Origin: Notospermus geniculatus
Lineage: Eukaryota; Nemertea; Pilidiophora; Heteronemertea; Lineidae
Assembly (NCBI GenBank): GCA_002633025.1
Contig: NMRB01001858.1
Span: 56,782-120,781 of the forward strand
Length of the DNA: 64,000 nt
Direction of reading: 5' to 3'
The translations under genes and the position numbers were made by a program. Below, piece by piece: positions 22,018 to 33,464 of the stretch. Below the pieces are notes generated by a model. The model had not been told where the DNA came from, made no database searches, and worked only from the letters and a program-made list of their open reading frames with translations. How positions within the stretch are numbered: position 1 is the stretch's first letter; each line of letters opens with the position of its first letter.

Positions 22018-22211
22018 CTCTACTGTCCCAAAAATGGCATGAAATTTTTATATGGGCGTACACGTGGATTTACGGCCTATTGTAAGTTCATGCTAAATAG
22101 GTATAAAGAGGAAGGGCCTGGCGCCTTATTTCCAGTTGTTACCGCTTGGTGTCAGCAGCGCATGGGACCTCAGAGCTCATTAAATTTGAGAATAAAATCC
22201 TCTTCAAACGG
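22018..22211. repeat. Dispersed repeat family X, copy 2
   Basis: Near-identical to 5771-5971. It starts immediately after the gap. Confidence 0.8.
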
Positions 22212-22372
22212 CGGTGGGCTGGGCGCACATGGACGGCAAATCTCACTGTGGTTGGGGGGTTTTAAAGTTGACTGGCCCAACGCTGTTCGAATCGTCATTC
22301 AGCCGGGTCCAGTCGACTTTTTAGCCACTCCTACCGCATTGAGATTTCTTGTCCGTCCATGTGCGCCTAGCC
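22209..22372. mobile_element. MITE (GGGCGCACATGGACGG ends)
   Basis: GGCTGGGCGCACATGGACGG is inverted near 22350-22372 as CCGTCCATGTGCGCCTAGCC. GTTGACTGGCCCAAC and GGGTCCAGTCGAC also pair inside. Confidence 0.75.
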
Positions 22373-22483
22373 CAAAGCCGGTGACAGGCTGGCGCGTACG
22401 CAACGCGTCGTGCACGCGTCTGTGTTTCGTTCCGTGTTACCGCCTTCCTGATTGGTTGGACGCTTTTCCGACGAGTTCCTAAA

Positions 22484-23712
22484 ACCAGTGTGGTGACTCA
22501 AATCTGAGGATACGCATTGTAAGAGCTTCCTGTCTAGCAGACGACACATTTTAGCTTGGAACAATTACCTATATCGTTTAAATAAAAGCGTATATGCAGG
22601 AACTAAAACCGTGTAGACGAAGAGACAGCTCTACCATAATGTAAAACAGGCATAAATGGGCTGTTGTATGCTGTGGTGAAGCCATATACACAAGAAAGGT
22701 GTGTTGAGACAAGTTAATTGCATTTTTTTCAACTAAATAGGCATCGGCCCCAAATTAAACTCATACATTGTTGAAGATGATATTATAATACAGGTATATA
22801 GACCAATAATTGGCCCGTAATATGCGACAACACTTCTAAAAATTGGGAATTTGCAAAACTGAGTGTACGCATTGTAAGACTGCCTGTCTGAACGAGTGTA
22901 CGCATTGTAAGACGATAAAAATTGTTTCAAAAAATAGCCGATTTAACTATTCTGCCAAGGTGTTAGCTCAATGAAATGGCCCCAAGCATTAATTTAAATG
23001 CACTCATATCATGTCTGAAAAACCCCGGAGATTTCGAACTCCTGGTCTGAAATAAGCCCGGAGATTTTGAGAATGCATGTGGGATAGTATGGGTTCTAAA
23101 AGCCCGGGCTTTATTTAGACCCGGCGATTCATAGGTGTAAACGCAAAAACCCCGGGGAAAGGCCGGGGATTTAAGAAGTGTAACCGCAGAATGAATGTTT
23201 GGGTCCATTTCATTGAGCTACATGTAACACCTTGGCAGAATAGTTAAATCGGCTATTTTTTGAAACAATTTGCGTCGTCTTACAATGCGTACAGTGACCC
23301 TCGTTCAGACAGGCAGTCTTACAATGCGTACACTCAGTTTTGCAAATTCCCAACTTTTATAAGTGTTATCGCATATTACGGGTCAATTATTGGTCATATA
23401 CCTGTATTATAATATCAGCTTCAACTATGTATGAGTTTAATTTGGGGTCGATGCCTATTTAGTTGAAAAAAGTGCAATTTACTTGTCTCAACACACCTTT
23501 CTTGTGCATATGGCTTTACCACAGCATACAACAGCCCATTTCTGCCTGTCTTACATTATGGTAGAGCTGTCTCTTCGTCTCCACGGTTTTAGTTCCTGCA
23601 TATGCGCTTTTATTTAAACGATATAGGTAATTGTTTTAAGCTAAAATGTGTCGTCTGCTAGACAGGAAGCTCTTACAATGCGTATCCTCAGATTTGAGTC
23701 ACCACACTGAAA
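22484..23712. mobile_element. 1.2 kb foldback element with repeated TACGCATTGTAAGA
   Basis: Left arm 22484-22977 and right arm about 23205-23712 are inverted copies (about 500 bp). TACGCATTGTAAGA occurs three times in the left arm and three times inverted in the right. The 230 bp core has CCCCGGAGATTT-type repeats and no gene. It lies in intron 2 of gene A. Confidence 0.9.
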
Positions 23713-24303
23713 ACCCAGTTCATACTTCGACGCACGGCCATCGGAGTTCGACGCACGATCAAAATCTTGACGCCGACTTCGCGGGTTGATTCATATTCCA
23801 GCGTATACTTCAGCGACGGCGACGCGTTTCGAAATGAAAGTAATTATAGTCTTTACGCGCCAGTCTGTCACCGTCTTTGAAAAGGAAGTCGTCTTCATCG
23901 TGTTCTTACCCTTAAATCCTTTACGCCAATATGATTTCCATGGAATCCAGAATATTGAAAAAGAATACGACCAGGACCTGTCGGGTACAGGAAGAATAAA
24001 AGAGTAGCACTATGGCCGAGGTTTAAACGTAGGGGGCCTTGAAGATTGACTATACTGGAGGTTATCTCATATGCTCCGTCATCTTTTCCGCATGGATCAG
24101 CAGCGAATACCATTTCACCTCCAGTTGTCTCGAAATTCATATTGTTTCCTGACAAATCGCGGCCCTTTGTGTCCGCATTCAAAGGCCAGAAACCAACTGG
24201 TTTTGGAATTACTGTAATAGAAATGATACAGAGAGATTTAGTTTTGAACAAAGAGTACTTTCACGTACAGCAGCGTTTTCCTTTCAAGGATCGTTAGGGA
24301 GCG

Positions 24304-24470
24304 TAAAGCCGCCCATACACGTTCAATATTATTGCACAATGGGAGGACCAAAATTAAATGAGCAATATTATTGCCAATCTTTCTTCCACCCATCACGGCA
24401 CGCCAGAGCCACATGCCCCTATTTGGGCCCCATATTGTGCAATAATATTGATCGTGTATGACCCGCTTTA
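24304..24470. mobile_element. MITE, 167 bp, AATATTATTGCACAAT arms
   Basis: TAAAGCC..CATACACGTTCAATATTATTG at left is inverted as CAATAATATTGATCGTGTATG..GCTTTA at right (about 40 bp arms). It lies in intron 1 of gene A. Confidence 0.85.
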
Positions 24471-25023
24471 AGATAGTGCATGACTAGGTTTATGCTTCAT
24501 TCGATTCTGCCATCGTATAATCAACCACAACAAAAAAACAAGAGGGTTTTCTCTACCCTCACCACACCAACACACATTGGTGCATGTAATCTACTTAATC
24601 GGTTCTGTCATCGTACGAATAATGGAAATCGGAGCGAAAACTATAATACTTTCTATCCAATCAGCTGACTCGGACAGAATAGGCTACCGGTACCATATAG
24701 TGAACAATGGACACCAAAGAACGAGTAACAAAAACACTATTGCACCCCGAATTAGATGTCGTCTGTAACATTAAGCAAGAAAGATTTTTTTTCAAAAGTG
24801 GTCGGAAGATGGCCAGGATGGATAAAAAGTCATCACAGTAATTTTGCGACAGAGAACTTTTTCGCCGTTTAATGCGAACGAGGAAAGTGTTGTTGGTCAA
24901 TCTGAAAACCTGGAAAATGTTCAAGTTTGATGTTCGACGCAGCTAAACATTTCGGGGACGCAGATTCGGCAATCAGAGGAAGTAACCCCTCTTCAGAGAA
25001 TGCTTTGTACTGCACAAAGGAAA

Positions 25024-25282
25024 GATGATAAACAGGAAGTCAATTTTCAGAATCTTAGCAAATTTTCGACCCCAACCGGGGTCTTCTTCAGGCTGGCACT
25101 TTCAAGTCGAGCTACCAGAAGTGTAATTTCTGGTACAGCAAGTAATTTCTGGTACACTTCTGGTAGCTCGACATGGAAGTGCCAGCCTGAAGAAGACCCC
25201 GGTTGGGGTCGAAAATTTGCTAAGATTCTGGAAATTGACTTCCTGTTTATCATCATTTTGTGTGTCAATTTTTGTGCTTTCT
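25024..25282. mobile_element. Hammerhead-like element, inverted pair (copy 3)
   Basis: A near-perfect 230 bp palindrome (25024-25254) carries GACCCCGGTTGGGGTCGAAA in both arms and GCCAGCCTGAAGAAG next to it. It is followed by CATTTTGTGTGTCAATTTTT. Located in intron 1 of gene A. Confidence 0.85.
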
Positions 25283-25599
25283 CTTTCTTTGCACAGAGGA
25301 AAGACGGGGTAATATCTTTAGGCGTAAATTAGTTGGTCGATGTTTGCAGTGATTTTTTACGTCCATCGATAAACTATGATGTAAGGATTGACATTAAACT
25401 GCAGCCCATGTTGTCAATCCGCAGACACCCTATTGGCATGTCAAAATCCTACAGAATTTGCGGCAAAGAAGGCTGTTGGTTTCAGGAACTTCTTACCTTT
25501 TCTACAGATACCGCGGGGACAGTGCCACGACGTGATTAGTAACAAAAACAAGAACAACCTCATTTTCTGTTGTTGCATGATGAGTACAGGGAGAATGCC

Positions 25600-26060
25600 C
25601 GCTGTATTAAGGTATCTCCTCCTATGAACGCGCCAAAGTAAGCCCGAACAAATCCCGCGTCAGAAACACGCTCCTTCTCCAGATTCTATTCGAAGAGAAC
25701 TGCCGAGACAACGCATGTCGACCCGCAACTTTATCTGCCGTTGGTTGAAACAAATTGTCCGACTACTTCACCGGATACTTCACAAGTGCTTTCTGAATCC
25801 GCAGATTGCTGTCATTTCCTGACATTCTCGCGGTTCATGCGAACACCTGAAGAAAAAAATAATCATTACATATGTTTACACTCCGTTAATGGCATTTCAC
25901 TAACTTTAAAAGCCAATTCAAACTTTGAAATGCGAGCAAAAGTAATTTACGAATGAAAATGGTTATAAATGAAAAAGGTAGGAAACGGACGTCGATTGCA
26001 ATGCGGAAAAGTATGAATGAGCCTTAATTGGCACGGCACGCATTAGGTTCGCGAAATGTG
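25600..26060 (-). promoter_or_regulatory. 5' flank of gene A, conserved with gene C
   Basis: Blocks such as GTCAGAAACACGCTCCTTCTC, GTCCGACTACTTCACCGG and GAAGAAAAAA..AATCAT recur in the same order upstream of gene C (60180-60640). This is a duplicated promoter-proximal region. No TATA box is assigned. Confidence 0.5.
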
Positions 26061-26199
26061 TTAACCCTTTGGGGACTGATGACGTATATATGCGGCTTTG
26101 GCCTGTACCACACACCCTTGTGCATTCAAACTGACATAGAATCGTAACCAGTGGACCGATTGATGTTCTTTTTGCATATTTTTTAAGGCGAGACTACAA

Positions 26200-26555
26200 T
26201 GTCACGATTATAATGCGAATGAAACGTTCGTTAAATCGAGTATAAATCCTTGAATTCCTCGAAGTAACACGTAATCCTTACTATGTATATATATATAATC
26301 TACACTACATCCTTCACTGAGTATCAGTTCGAAGGCTTTGGGATTATATGGGATATATCACGATATACTAGTAAATAAAATAGCATCAGAGACATTGTCA
26401 AGTGTTCATCTCCACAGCTTCTTTTCATATCCGGGGGGCGTCTTTCTTTATTGTCTTTTAACCTACTTTTTTCTTGCTCAGCCTCTCAATCTGGGGCAAC
26501 TGAAGATAACAGCCCCAAAGATAGGCCTAGTGACCGTGACATTGTCGCCCCAACA
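26200..26555 (-). repeat. 3' LTR of BEL/Pao element
   Basis: This 356 bp terminal repeat starts TGTCACGATT and ends CCCCAACA on the plus strand. It matches 33068-33423; the only difference I noticed is A versus C in GCCCCAA(A/C)GATAGG. It contains AATAAAATAG. Confidence 0.95.
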
Positions 26556-29096
26556 TTCTCCCCCCCCGTGGCCGGTCTTACCGGCCACCGTATCACTCGC
26601 TTCTTTGCGAACAAGTGGACACAATCTGCTGATCGGCCTTGTGTAGATCTTCCCATCCGCAATGACTTTTACGACTCTCACATGTCCATCTGCACCTGGC
26701 ATGGTCTCTACCACTCGCCCAAGTGGCCATTTTCCTCGTGGGTTAGTCTGGTCCACCATCAACACCACGTCATCCACTTCTAAATCCCGTTCTGTAGACC
26801 ACCACTTTCCTCTATTTTGAAGGAGTGACAAAAACTCCTTATTCCAGCGCCTCCACACCTGATTAATCAGGTCTTGCACGTATCTCCACCTATTCCGGGG
26901 GTTATAGGCCACCCCTGAGCAATATGTCAACGGGCGGGAATTCATCAGGCCCTCTACTTCCGCTATCGCGGTTTGCAATTCCTCATCAGTGACCCTTGCA
27001 TTGCCTAGGATGGCCTTCAAGTCAATCTTCGCCGACTTGATCAGGGCCTCGAAAAGACCCCCGTGGTGTGGTCCCAGAGGCGGATTGAAGGACCACTCAA
27101 TCCCTTCGTTCGCAGCCTGCTCAACTATCTTTTCTTGTTCCATGGCTTGCACCAACGCCCCTAATTCGTGATCTGCTCCTACAAAGTTGGTACCGTTGTC
27201 TGACACAACCTTGATTGGTTTCCCTCGTCTGGCAACCATCCTCGAGAATGTGTTGAGGAATCCTTCCGTACTCAAAGAGTACGCCATTTCCAAATGAACG
27301 GCTCTGGATGCTGGGCATGTGAACAAACACAGCCACCTCTTGGCATCTACCCTCCTTGTAAGTTTGACGATGAGCGGGCCGGCAAAATCAACTGCTGAGG
27401 TGGCGAATGCTCTAAGTGGGACGGAGACTCTGAACGATGGTAGTGGTGCCATGATTTGCTTGGCAACCTGTCTCTTTCGTTGTCGACAAACGATACAGCC
27501 CGAATCTACTCTCTTTACTTCCTCTCGTCCCCTGACAATCCAGTATTCTTGCCTCAGCTCCGCCAATGTGGCATTGACTCCCTTGGCATGCTTGCCCAAG
27601 GTTTCATGCAAGGTTTCATGCAAGGTTTCAAGCAATGTGGTCACATGCGTCTTGGCTGGTAAAATATAGGGGTGCCTGGCTTCATACGGCAGGTCAGAGT
27701 GCTGCAACCTCCCTCGTACCCTGAGGAGACCTTCTCCATCGAGGAACGGTGCCAGTGATCTAAGAGGGCAGGAAGGGAACGGCTTGTGGTTTCTTAGGTG
27801 GGCGATGGTGTCCCCGTACTTTTCCTTCTGAAGCCGTCCAATCCAATACTGCTTTCCTTCTTCGATCTCCGCAACGTCTAGATGTGGCTTTCTGATAGGT
27901 AGCTCTCTCGTTTTCAGTATCTTGACAAATCGCAGCACCCATGCTGTAACTCTAATCAATCTAGTCCAGCTTGAAAATCTCGAACTATCGATGGGTTCTG
28001 ACTTCTTGGTGTCACTTTCCGCACCAGTAGCACATGTCAACGCTTTCCCTGTGTCTTTCTGGGCTTCCTCAGTCAGCTCTTCCGAGGTAGGCCTCTCCGG
28101 CTTTGGCCAGCCTTCCTCACTCTTGTACAAGAACTCTGGTCCCGCTGTCCAGATATTCTCCTTCACCAGTTCATCAATGCTGACACCACGAGTTGCCAGG
28201 TCAGCTGGGTTCTTAACTCCTGGAACGTGTCTCCATTCCGCTGGCAACGACTTCTCTTGGATCTCCGCCACCCTGTGTGCCACGAAGGGCTTGTACTGTC
28301 TAGACTGGCCGTGAATCCAAAATATCACGTCCATGCTGTCGCTCCAATAAAATCTCCGGTCTATCTGCAACAGCTCACTGGTCCTAACTGCCAACCTCAG
28401 TCCTAGTCCGGCTGCCAACAACTCAAGCCGTGGTATGCTGATAGCCTTTAGCGGCGTCACTCTGGCCTTTGCGACTGCGACCCTCACTGACATGACTGAG
28501 ACTGTCCCTTCTACGTAGACATCCCGCACGTACACAACCGCGGCGTACGCCAGTTTTGAAGCATCTGCAAAGGTGTGAATCGAAGTCTCCAGTGGTGACC
28601 CACGATGCAGACATCTTGGGACTTCAAATTCTGTAACTCGAGCCAATTCGTCAATCCATTTTCGAGCTTGCTCTTCTAAAGCCGGTGGGAATCTCTCATC
28701 CCATCCTAATCCTGCCATCCATGCTTGTTGCAGTAAGAACTTGGCCCGCACAGTGAATGGTGCAAGTAACTGTAATGGGTCAAATAACCTGGCTATGACG
28801 CTGAGAAGGCTCCGTTTGGTCGTTATCTCCTGCTTGACCTCCGAGTGGGAGAATCCTATCACATCCTTCTCCGCGTCCCATCTCACTCCAAGAGTTTTGA
28901 TGCTTGGTAGTTCCGACTCCTCTAGGTCTACTATTCCAGACGCTCTCTCCTCTTCTGGTATCTCCTTCAATACTTCACTAGAGTTGCTGCACCATTTTCT
29001 TATCCATAATCCTCCTTTTCTCAGCAGCTCTGACAGTTGGACTCGCAACTGCTTCATTTCCTGTGTGTCATCCAATGACAGCATGGCGTCATCCAT
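26478..29096 (-). CDS. pol: BEL/Pao pol, C part: RT end, RNase H, integrase
   Basis: This 872-codon frame starts at the catalytic MDDAMLSL of the reverse transcriptase. RNase H acidic motifs are TFADASKLAYAAV, PRLELLAAGLGL and YWSDSMDVIFWI, followed by HVPGVKNPADLATRG. The integrase has an HHCC zinc region (HETLGKHAKG to SGCIVCRQRK) and DDE residues in AVDFAGPL, VVSDNGTNFVG and GLFEALIKSAK. A DUF5641-like tail follows (RDLEVDDVVLMVD). The last codons run into the LTR. It is separated from the upstream pol frame by a frameshift, so the annotated start is not a natural one. Confidence 0.93.
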   Translation of the reverse strand: MDDAMLSLDDTQEMKQLRVQLSELLRKGGLWIRKWCSNSSEVLKEIPEEERASGIVDLEESELPSIKTLGVRWDAEKDVIGFSHSEVKQEITTKRSLLSVIARLFDPLQLLAPFTVRAKFLLQQAWMAGLGWDERFPPALEEQARKWIDELARVTEFEVPRCLHRGSPLETSIHTFADASKLAYAAVVYVRDVYVEGTVSVMSVRVAVAKARVTPLKAISIPRLELLAAGLGLRLAVRTSELLQIDRRFYWSDSMDVIFWIHGQSRQYKPFVAHRVAEIQEKSLPAEWRHVPGVKNPADLATRGVSIDELVKENIWTAGPEFLYKSEEGWPKPERPTSEELTEEAQKDTGKALTCATGAESDTKKSEPIDSSRFSSWTRLIRVTAWVLRFVKILKTRELPIRKPHLDVAEIEEGKQYWIGRLQKEKYGDTIAHLRNHKPFPSCPLRSLAPFLDGEGLLRVRGRLQHSDLPYEARHPYILPAKTHVTTLLETLHETLHETLGKHAKGVNATLAELRQEYWIVRGREEVKRVDSGCIVCRQRKRQVAKQIMAPLPSFRVSVPLRAFATSAVDFAGPLIVKLTRRVDAKRWLCLFTCPASRAVHLEMAYSLSTEGFLNTFSRMVARRGKPIKVVSDNGTNFVGADHELGALVQAMEQEKIVEQAANEGIEWSFNPPLGPHHGGLFEALIKSAKIDLKAILGNARVTDEELQTAIAEVEGLMNSRPLTYCSGVAYNPRNRWRYVQDLINQVWRRWNKEFLSLLQNRGKWWSTERDLEVDDVVLMVDQTNPRGKWPLGRVVETMPGADGHVRVVKVIADGKIYTRPISRLCPLVRKEASDTVAGKTGHGGGECWGDNVTVTRPIFGAVIFSCPRLRG

Positions 29097-30838
29097 TATA
29101 TGTTTCTTTTACATACCTCTGCTGCCAACTTGTATTCCTCCTGGAGCTTTTCTGCATGACGTCTGACGACGAATTGAGCTAAGAACAGTGAGGCTCTATC
29201 TCCGAACATCAACCTAGTTGCCTCATAGATCTTGACTGGTGATCCCTGATCTAGATCCCTCCACAGTACTCGATGGTACTTCCTATCTTCCTCGGCCATG
29301 ACGATTTGGCAAAACATTTCCTTTATGTCCCCGACGAGGGCTATCGCTCCCCTCCGGAAGGAGACCAACACGTCCAACACGTCTAACTGCAACTTGGGAC
29401 CAGCCAGCATCTCCTCATTCAGACTCTTCCCGTTGTATCTCGCGGCTGCGTCATATACCACTCTCAACTTCGTCGTCTCTCTGTCTTCCTTGACTACTGC
29501 AAAATGTGGCAAGTACCAACCCGGGGTGGCAATTTGCTCCGGTGATATTTCGCGCAGGTAGCCCTTTTCGATGTTCTCCCTAAACTTCTCACGGTATTGG
29601 CTAGCTATTTCAGGCTTCCTTCTCAGGGTGGTTTCGAGGTTTCTCAACCTCTTCTCTGCTAGGCCGTAATTATCTTCTAGGTTGGGTCCTCCTTCCTTCC
29701 ATGGTATGCCTATACGGTACCTGTCTCCTAGGTACTCCATCGAGTCTTCCGCCTTCTTGAGGGCGCTTCTTTCCTCTGCGTTGTAGGTTGTGGCCCCCGG
29801 CGGTGGTAGTATGTCGGCGTTCCACAGCCTCCTCATCGCCTCATCCAACTGTAGATCTTGAACGGCGCCACTGCAGAAGGCTTGTGCACAGTGTACGTTC
29901 TTGTCTTCGCTTGGTGACCCCAATGGTCCGACGCAAGTCCAGCCTAAAGGAGTCCTTCTCGCTACGGGTTGTCCGGACTCACCCGACCTCTCCTCTAGTG
30001 TCAAGGACAACTCTGGGTGGTCTGATCCTATCAACACATCGATCTTACGATGACCAGCCACTTTTGGGAAGTCGATTCCTGCGAGATGGTCCCAGTGCTC
30101 CTTAAGACCTGTCCAATCTGGTGCTGCAAGTCCTTCGCACATGGTGTCTAAAGTGCGTGCGCCTATTTTCGCCCTAGTTGTCCCATCAAGGCTTTCAATA
30201 TCCATCGCCACCAGGCCACTGGGCACTGTGGTTTCTTGATCGGTCAAGGTCGAAATTGTCAATTTCGAGTCCTCTATTATTAGCCCCAGAGATCTTGCGA
30301 CTTCCGTCCGAATATATGATGAATCCGACCCATCATCTAGGAAGGCGTGTACGGTCCTCTTGTGTCCGTCCGCTGATCTCAAGTTTACGGGAATTACACG
30401 AAGTCCAACTCTGGTTGGCATAACCTGGCCGTCTTCGCTCACGCCGAACGCAGTATTTGTTTTTGCTGTGTCGGCATCCTTGGGCTTCTCCGACTTGTTG
30501 GGTGTTACGGAGTGTAAACTGCGGTGGTGGGTGTTTTGGCATCCCTCGACGTCACACTTCCTGGTGGACCTACACGCTTTTCCCTGGTGTCCACTATTAA
30601 GACATCTGAAACAAATGTTGTGCCGTCTCGCCATACCCCATCGACCTTGAACGGATGCTTTCAGCCACTTTTCACACCTCCCAATGCCATGCTTCTCGTT
30701 GCAAAGTGGGCACCCCTCTCCTGGGCTGGGCTTCGACGACTGTTGAGGTGTCGGATTCCCTGGGTTGGGCGGTGTTGTTTCTTTGGCCTCTGTGGCATGA
30801 GCGTGGCTCCTATTCGGTTTCTGACCACCTCAATTCGA
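29096..30838 (-). CDS. pol: BEL/Pao zinc knuckle, protease and RT N part
   Basis: The frame is open from just after the TGA at 30830-30832. It first gives CPLCNEKHGIGRC and ICFRCLNSGHQGKAC, zinc-knuckle-like motifs. Next is the aspartic protease (AFLDDGSDSSYI; DUF1758-type), then BEL RT blocks (GWYLPHFAVVKED, LRVVYDAAARYNGKSLNE, IALVGDIKEMFCQI, RLMFGDRASLFLAQ). It stops at 29096, one step before the catalytic YMDD-type box, which continues in another frame. As it stands the polymerase is interrupted. Confidence 0.92.
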
Positions 30839-32237
30839 CCCCGGCGGTTTTCCATCTTGCCGCTCTTTTGGCAACTGGTTCTTGAGCTCCGCCATCTCAA
30901 GTCTGATTGCCACTTGTCTGTTCAGCCATTTTGTGAAATTAAGTAGGCCCTCATTCTCTGATTTGGGCCTGTCGTTATGGTATTGAAACAGAAAATTATC
31001 AGGGGTCTTCTGCAACACTATGGTGTACAGCGCCGATGTACCCTGTAGCTCTCTGCTCTGCCCAGCCAGCATCCTTCAGTTTGGCCACTATGTCGTACAG
31101 TTTGTTTGAAAAGTCTGATAATCCTTTCAAGTTTTCTTCCTTCATCGATGGGTAAGAGGTGATGCCTTCGATCAGTTGCTGGAGTAGACGTTTTTCCCCT
31201 CCATATCTTTGTTCTAATTTTGCTATAGCCATCTCGTATTGAACCTCTGAGTATCCTAAACCTTTAACTAGTTCACGGGGAGGTCCGGTCAGACTGTTTT
31301 TCAGCATCACCATTTTAAAACGTACTGGGACGTCAGACTCATGAACGAAGGTGTTGTACTGTTCCAACCAGTCGTGGAACTGGCCTCTCTCGCCCGCGAA
31401 CTTTGGTAGTGCCGGCTTTGCCACGCCCTGAAAGAATCTTCTTATTTCTTCTGCCTCCCCGGACTTGGGCGTTGACCGGGGAGTCGATTTCAATCCGGGC
31501 GTGACAGGTGATGAGAGCAGCATCTCAACTCTGGCCTCTGGATTCGTCCTCTCAGTTCCAGGAGATACCTGAGTGGAATTACTGAGGGGTGGGGGAAGTC
31601 TATACTCTGGGTAACCTTCCGGGTCCAGTTCCGATTCCGTCTTCAATTTCTGCTTTGGCCTAATTGTCTGTTTCTCGATGCCTGGCTGCTTTGTGCGAGG
31701 CTGGGTAACACCTGCCTTTGGATTCTTAGCTGCCTTTGTAACAGAAGCTGCCTCTTTTTTCAGCGTTTGGGGTCTACCAGGTTCCACAGATAAACCAACC
31801 GCAATCTGATCCTGGCAGTCTTCGACTTTCTGCTTTGCGCGGCTCAACGCCTCCACCGTTTCCTCGGTCTCTAATGGAAAAAGTTGTTCTCCCTCATCAA
31901 GTATTTTGTCTGTTACCTTCCGGAGTTCTTTATATGAACGCTCCAGGCGAGCATCGATATTCTTCAAGATTGGTTTAACGTTCTCACCTGACTCGGAAAG
32001 GAGACCCTCTGTTTTCTTACAATATCTATCAATGTCTTTTCTAATACCATCCCTTTCTAACATCAAACGATCCATCCGACTTGATGAGGTAGACGATGTA
32101 GCTTCATGGTACTGACCCACCACGAAGTCCTTGAGCCTCGTTGGTAACTGATGTTTTCTCTTCGGTCTGTTCTGTCTATACATCTCTGCTATGCTCTCTC
32201 GATGGCGGTCCTGTGATGGCTCACGGTACTGATCCAT
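30830..32237 (-). CDS. gag: BEL/Pao gag region (DUF1759-type), frame broken
   Basis: ATG at 32237 (MDQYREPSQDRHRES). The first 200 residues are charged and coiled-coil-like, followed by a proline-rich linker and the DUF1759 gag core (PALPKFAGERGQFHDWLEQY, LVKGLGYSEVQYEMAI, LYDIVAKLKDAGWAEQ). The original frame closes at 30999. The homologous continuation (GTSALYTIVLQKTPDNF to GKPPGSN) lies in another frame up to the TGA at 30830. The shift falls between 30999 and 31072. Confidence 0.9.
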
Positions 32238-33067
32238 GACGAACTACTATTACGATAAACGATAGGTTTTCAATAACCTCGATGTAAAGAATGTTGATGA
32301 GCCAGACCAGCAAATGAATGCCCGATGTTGACAAACGATGTCGCTGTTGGTATAAATAACCAAACTACTCTGGAAACTTGATCCACCCTGAACGTGACCT
32401 TGATACTGCAGTTGTCCTCCAGCGATGTCTCGGGTTGGCACGACAATCCAACCACGAGAAGTGACACTATCAATCTATGACTAATTCTGGGTCAGTACCT
32501 ATCCGACCACAGAACTCGAAACGATGGAGTAAACTGCCAATATCCCGATCAATGATTATAGGGTCCCAATCCAAGCTCTCCAGTGTATCTTGCTATAGCA
32601 TCCGGCTCGAAGGACCAATTTATGTAGGCACGAAACCCCATAAAACTCCTCGATGCTCTTAAGGACTGTATAAACTAGACTGACGTGCAAGTCTCTAAAA
32701 GATGATAACTATAATGTCTCGCTCTTACCTATGACTTCTTGTACTGTGAACGACGGATCCGTTCCTCCCGACACGAAGCAGAACGATGGTATCACAGTTT
32801 TTGAGTGTCACCTCCTGTTTAGCGTTCATTCTATACTCGTATGTCGACATGCGTATCATAAGTCCATAATATGATCGAATCCTCGAATGCATTCAATTCA
32901 CGCAACGAACCGCGAAAATAAATCAATAAAAAAAGGGCTGCAGCCGTAGCAATGAACAAAAATGCGAAGGTTCGATTAATAATTGGCGATCTAATAATAA
33001 CTAAAGCGCAAGTTGGCGTATTCCGAGGTTATGAGACGATTATGAAGTAACTATAACTATCCACGAA

Positions 33068-33423
33068 TGTCACGATTATAATGCGAATGAAACGTTCGTT
33101 AAATCGAGTATAAATCCTTGAATTCCTCGAAGTAACACGTAATCCTTACTATGTATATATATATAATCTACACTACATCCTTCACTGAGTATCAGTTCGA
33201 AGGCTTTGGGATTATATGGGATATATCACGATATACTAGTAAATAAAATAGCATCAGAGACATTGTCAAGTGTTCATCTCCACAGCTTCTTTTCATATCC
33301 GGGGGGCGTCTTTCTTTATTGTCTTTTAACCTACTTTTTTCTTGCTCAGCCTCTCAATCTGGGGCAACTGAAGATAACAGCCCCAACGATAGGCCTAGTG
33401 ACCGTGACATTGTCGCCCCAACA
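33068..33423 (-). repeat. 5' LTR of BEL/Pao element
   Basis: 356 bp, the same length as 26200-26555 and almost identical. On the minus strand it reads TGTTGGGGCGACAATG to CGTGACA. The leader between it and the gag ATG (32238-33067) has no gene; I could not identify a tRNA primer-binding site. Confidence 0.95.
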
Positions 33424-33464
33424 GTATGCATGAGGAATCCTTCTAAAACTGATAACAAAGAATA

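Larger units (their letters stand above)
19249..25578 (-). pseudogene. Gene A: secreted LamG-like/PAN-like protein, acceptor lost
   Basis: Four exons. Exon 1 (25497-25578) begins MQQQKMRLFLFLLLITSWHC, a signal peptide, and ends AAAG|GTAAGA (phase 1). Exon 2 (23910-24211, 302 nt) encodes GFWPLNADTKGRDLSGNN and AADPCGKDDGAYE, the N half of a concanavalin/LamG-like fold, and ends in phase 0. Exon 3 (19953-20271, 319 nt) is the C half (WNFVGTSFNYTRKEF, GFRVSMLRLYDVHM) and ends in phase 1. Exon 4 (from about 19540 down to the stop at 19249) carries six cysteines around CPMKCLEDPCC and YTYYKNGNCWLSG, apple/PAN-like. Compared with genes B and C, a deletion has removed the last acceptor and the first bases of exon 4, so correct splicing is doubtful. 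Introns 2 and 1 hold foldback elements, a 571 bp gap and a hammerhead-like element. Predicted extracellular; a glycan or ligand-binding role is inference. Confidence 0.75.
26200..33423 (-). mobile_element. BEL/Pao LTR retrotransposon, 7.2 kb
   Basis: A whole element on the minus strand: 5' LTR 33068-33423, gag 32237 to about 30700, protease, RT and RNase H, integrase, 3' LTR 26200-26555. Domain order and the DUF1759/DUF1758/DUF5641-type blocks place it in BEL/Pao (Belpaoviridae). Near-identical LTRs imply recent insertion. Three breaks interrupt the single reading frame expected of the family: a frameshift at 30999-31072, a TGA at 30830-30832, and a frameshift at about 29096 in the RT catalytic box. 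No target-site duplication is visible (TACAA left, GTATG right). Confidence 0.95.

Noticed and set aside
21290-22482. Long open frames of 250-370 codons
   Set aside because: They are mostly unknown residues from the 571 bp gap.
25000-25332. Frames with KKTPVGVEN / PEEDPGWGRKF
   Set aside because: They are translations of the hammerhead-like repeat core, not of a protein gene.
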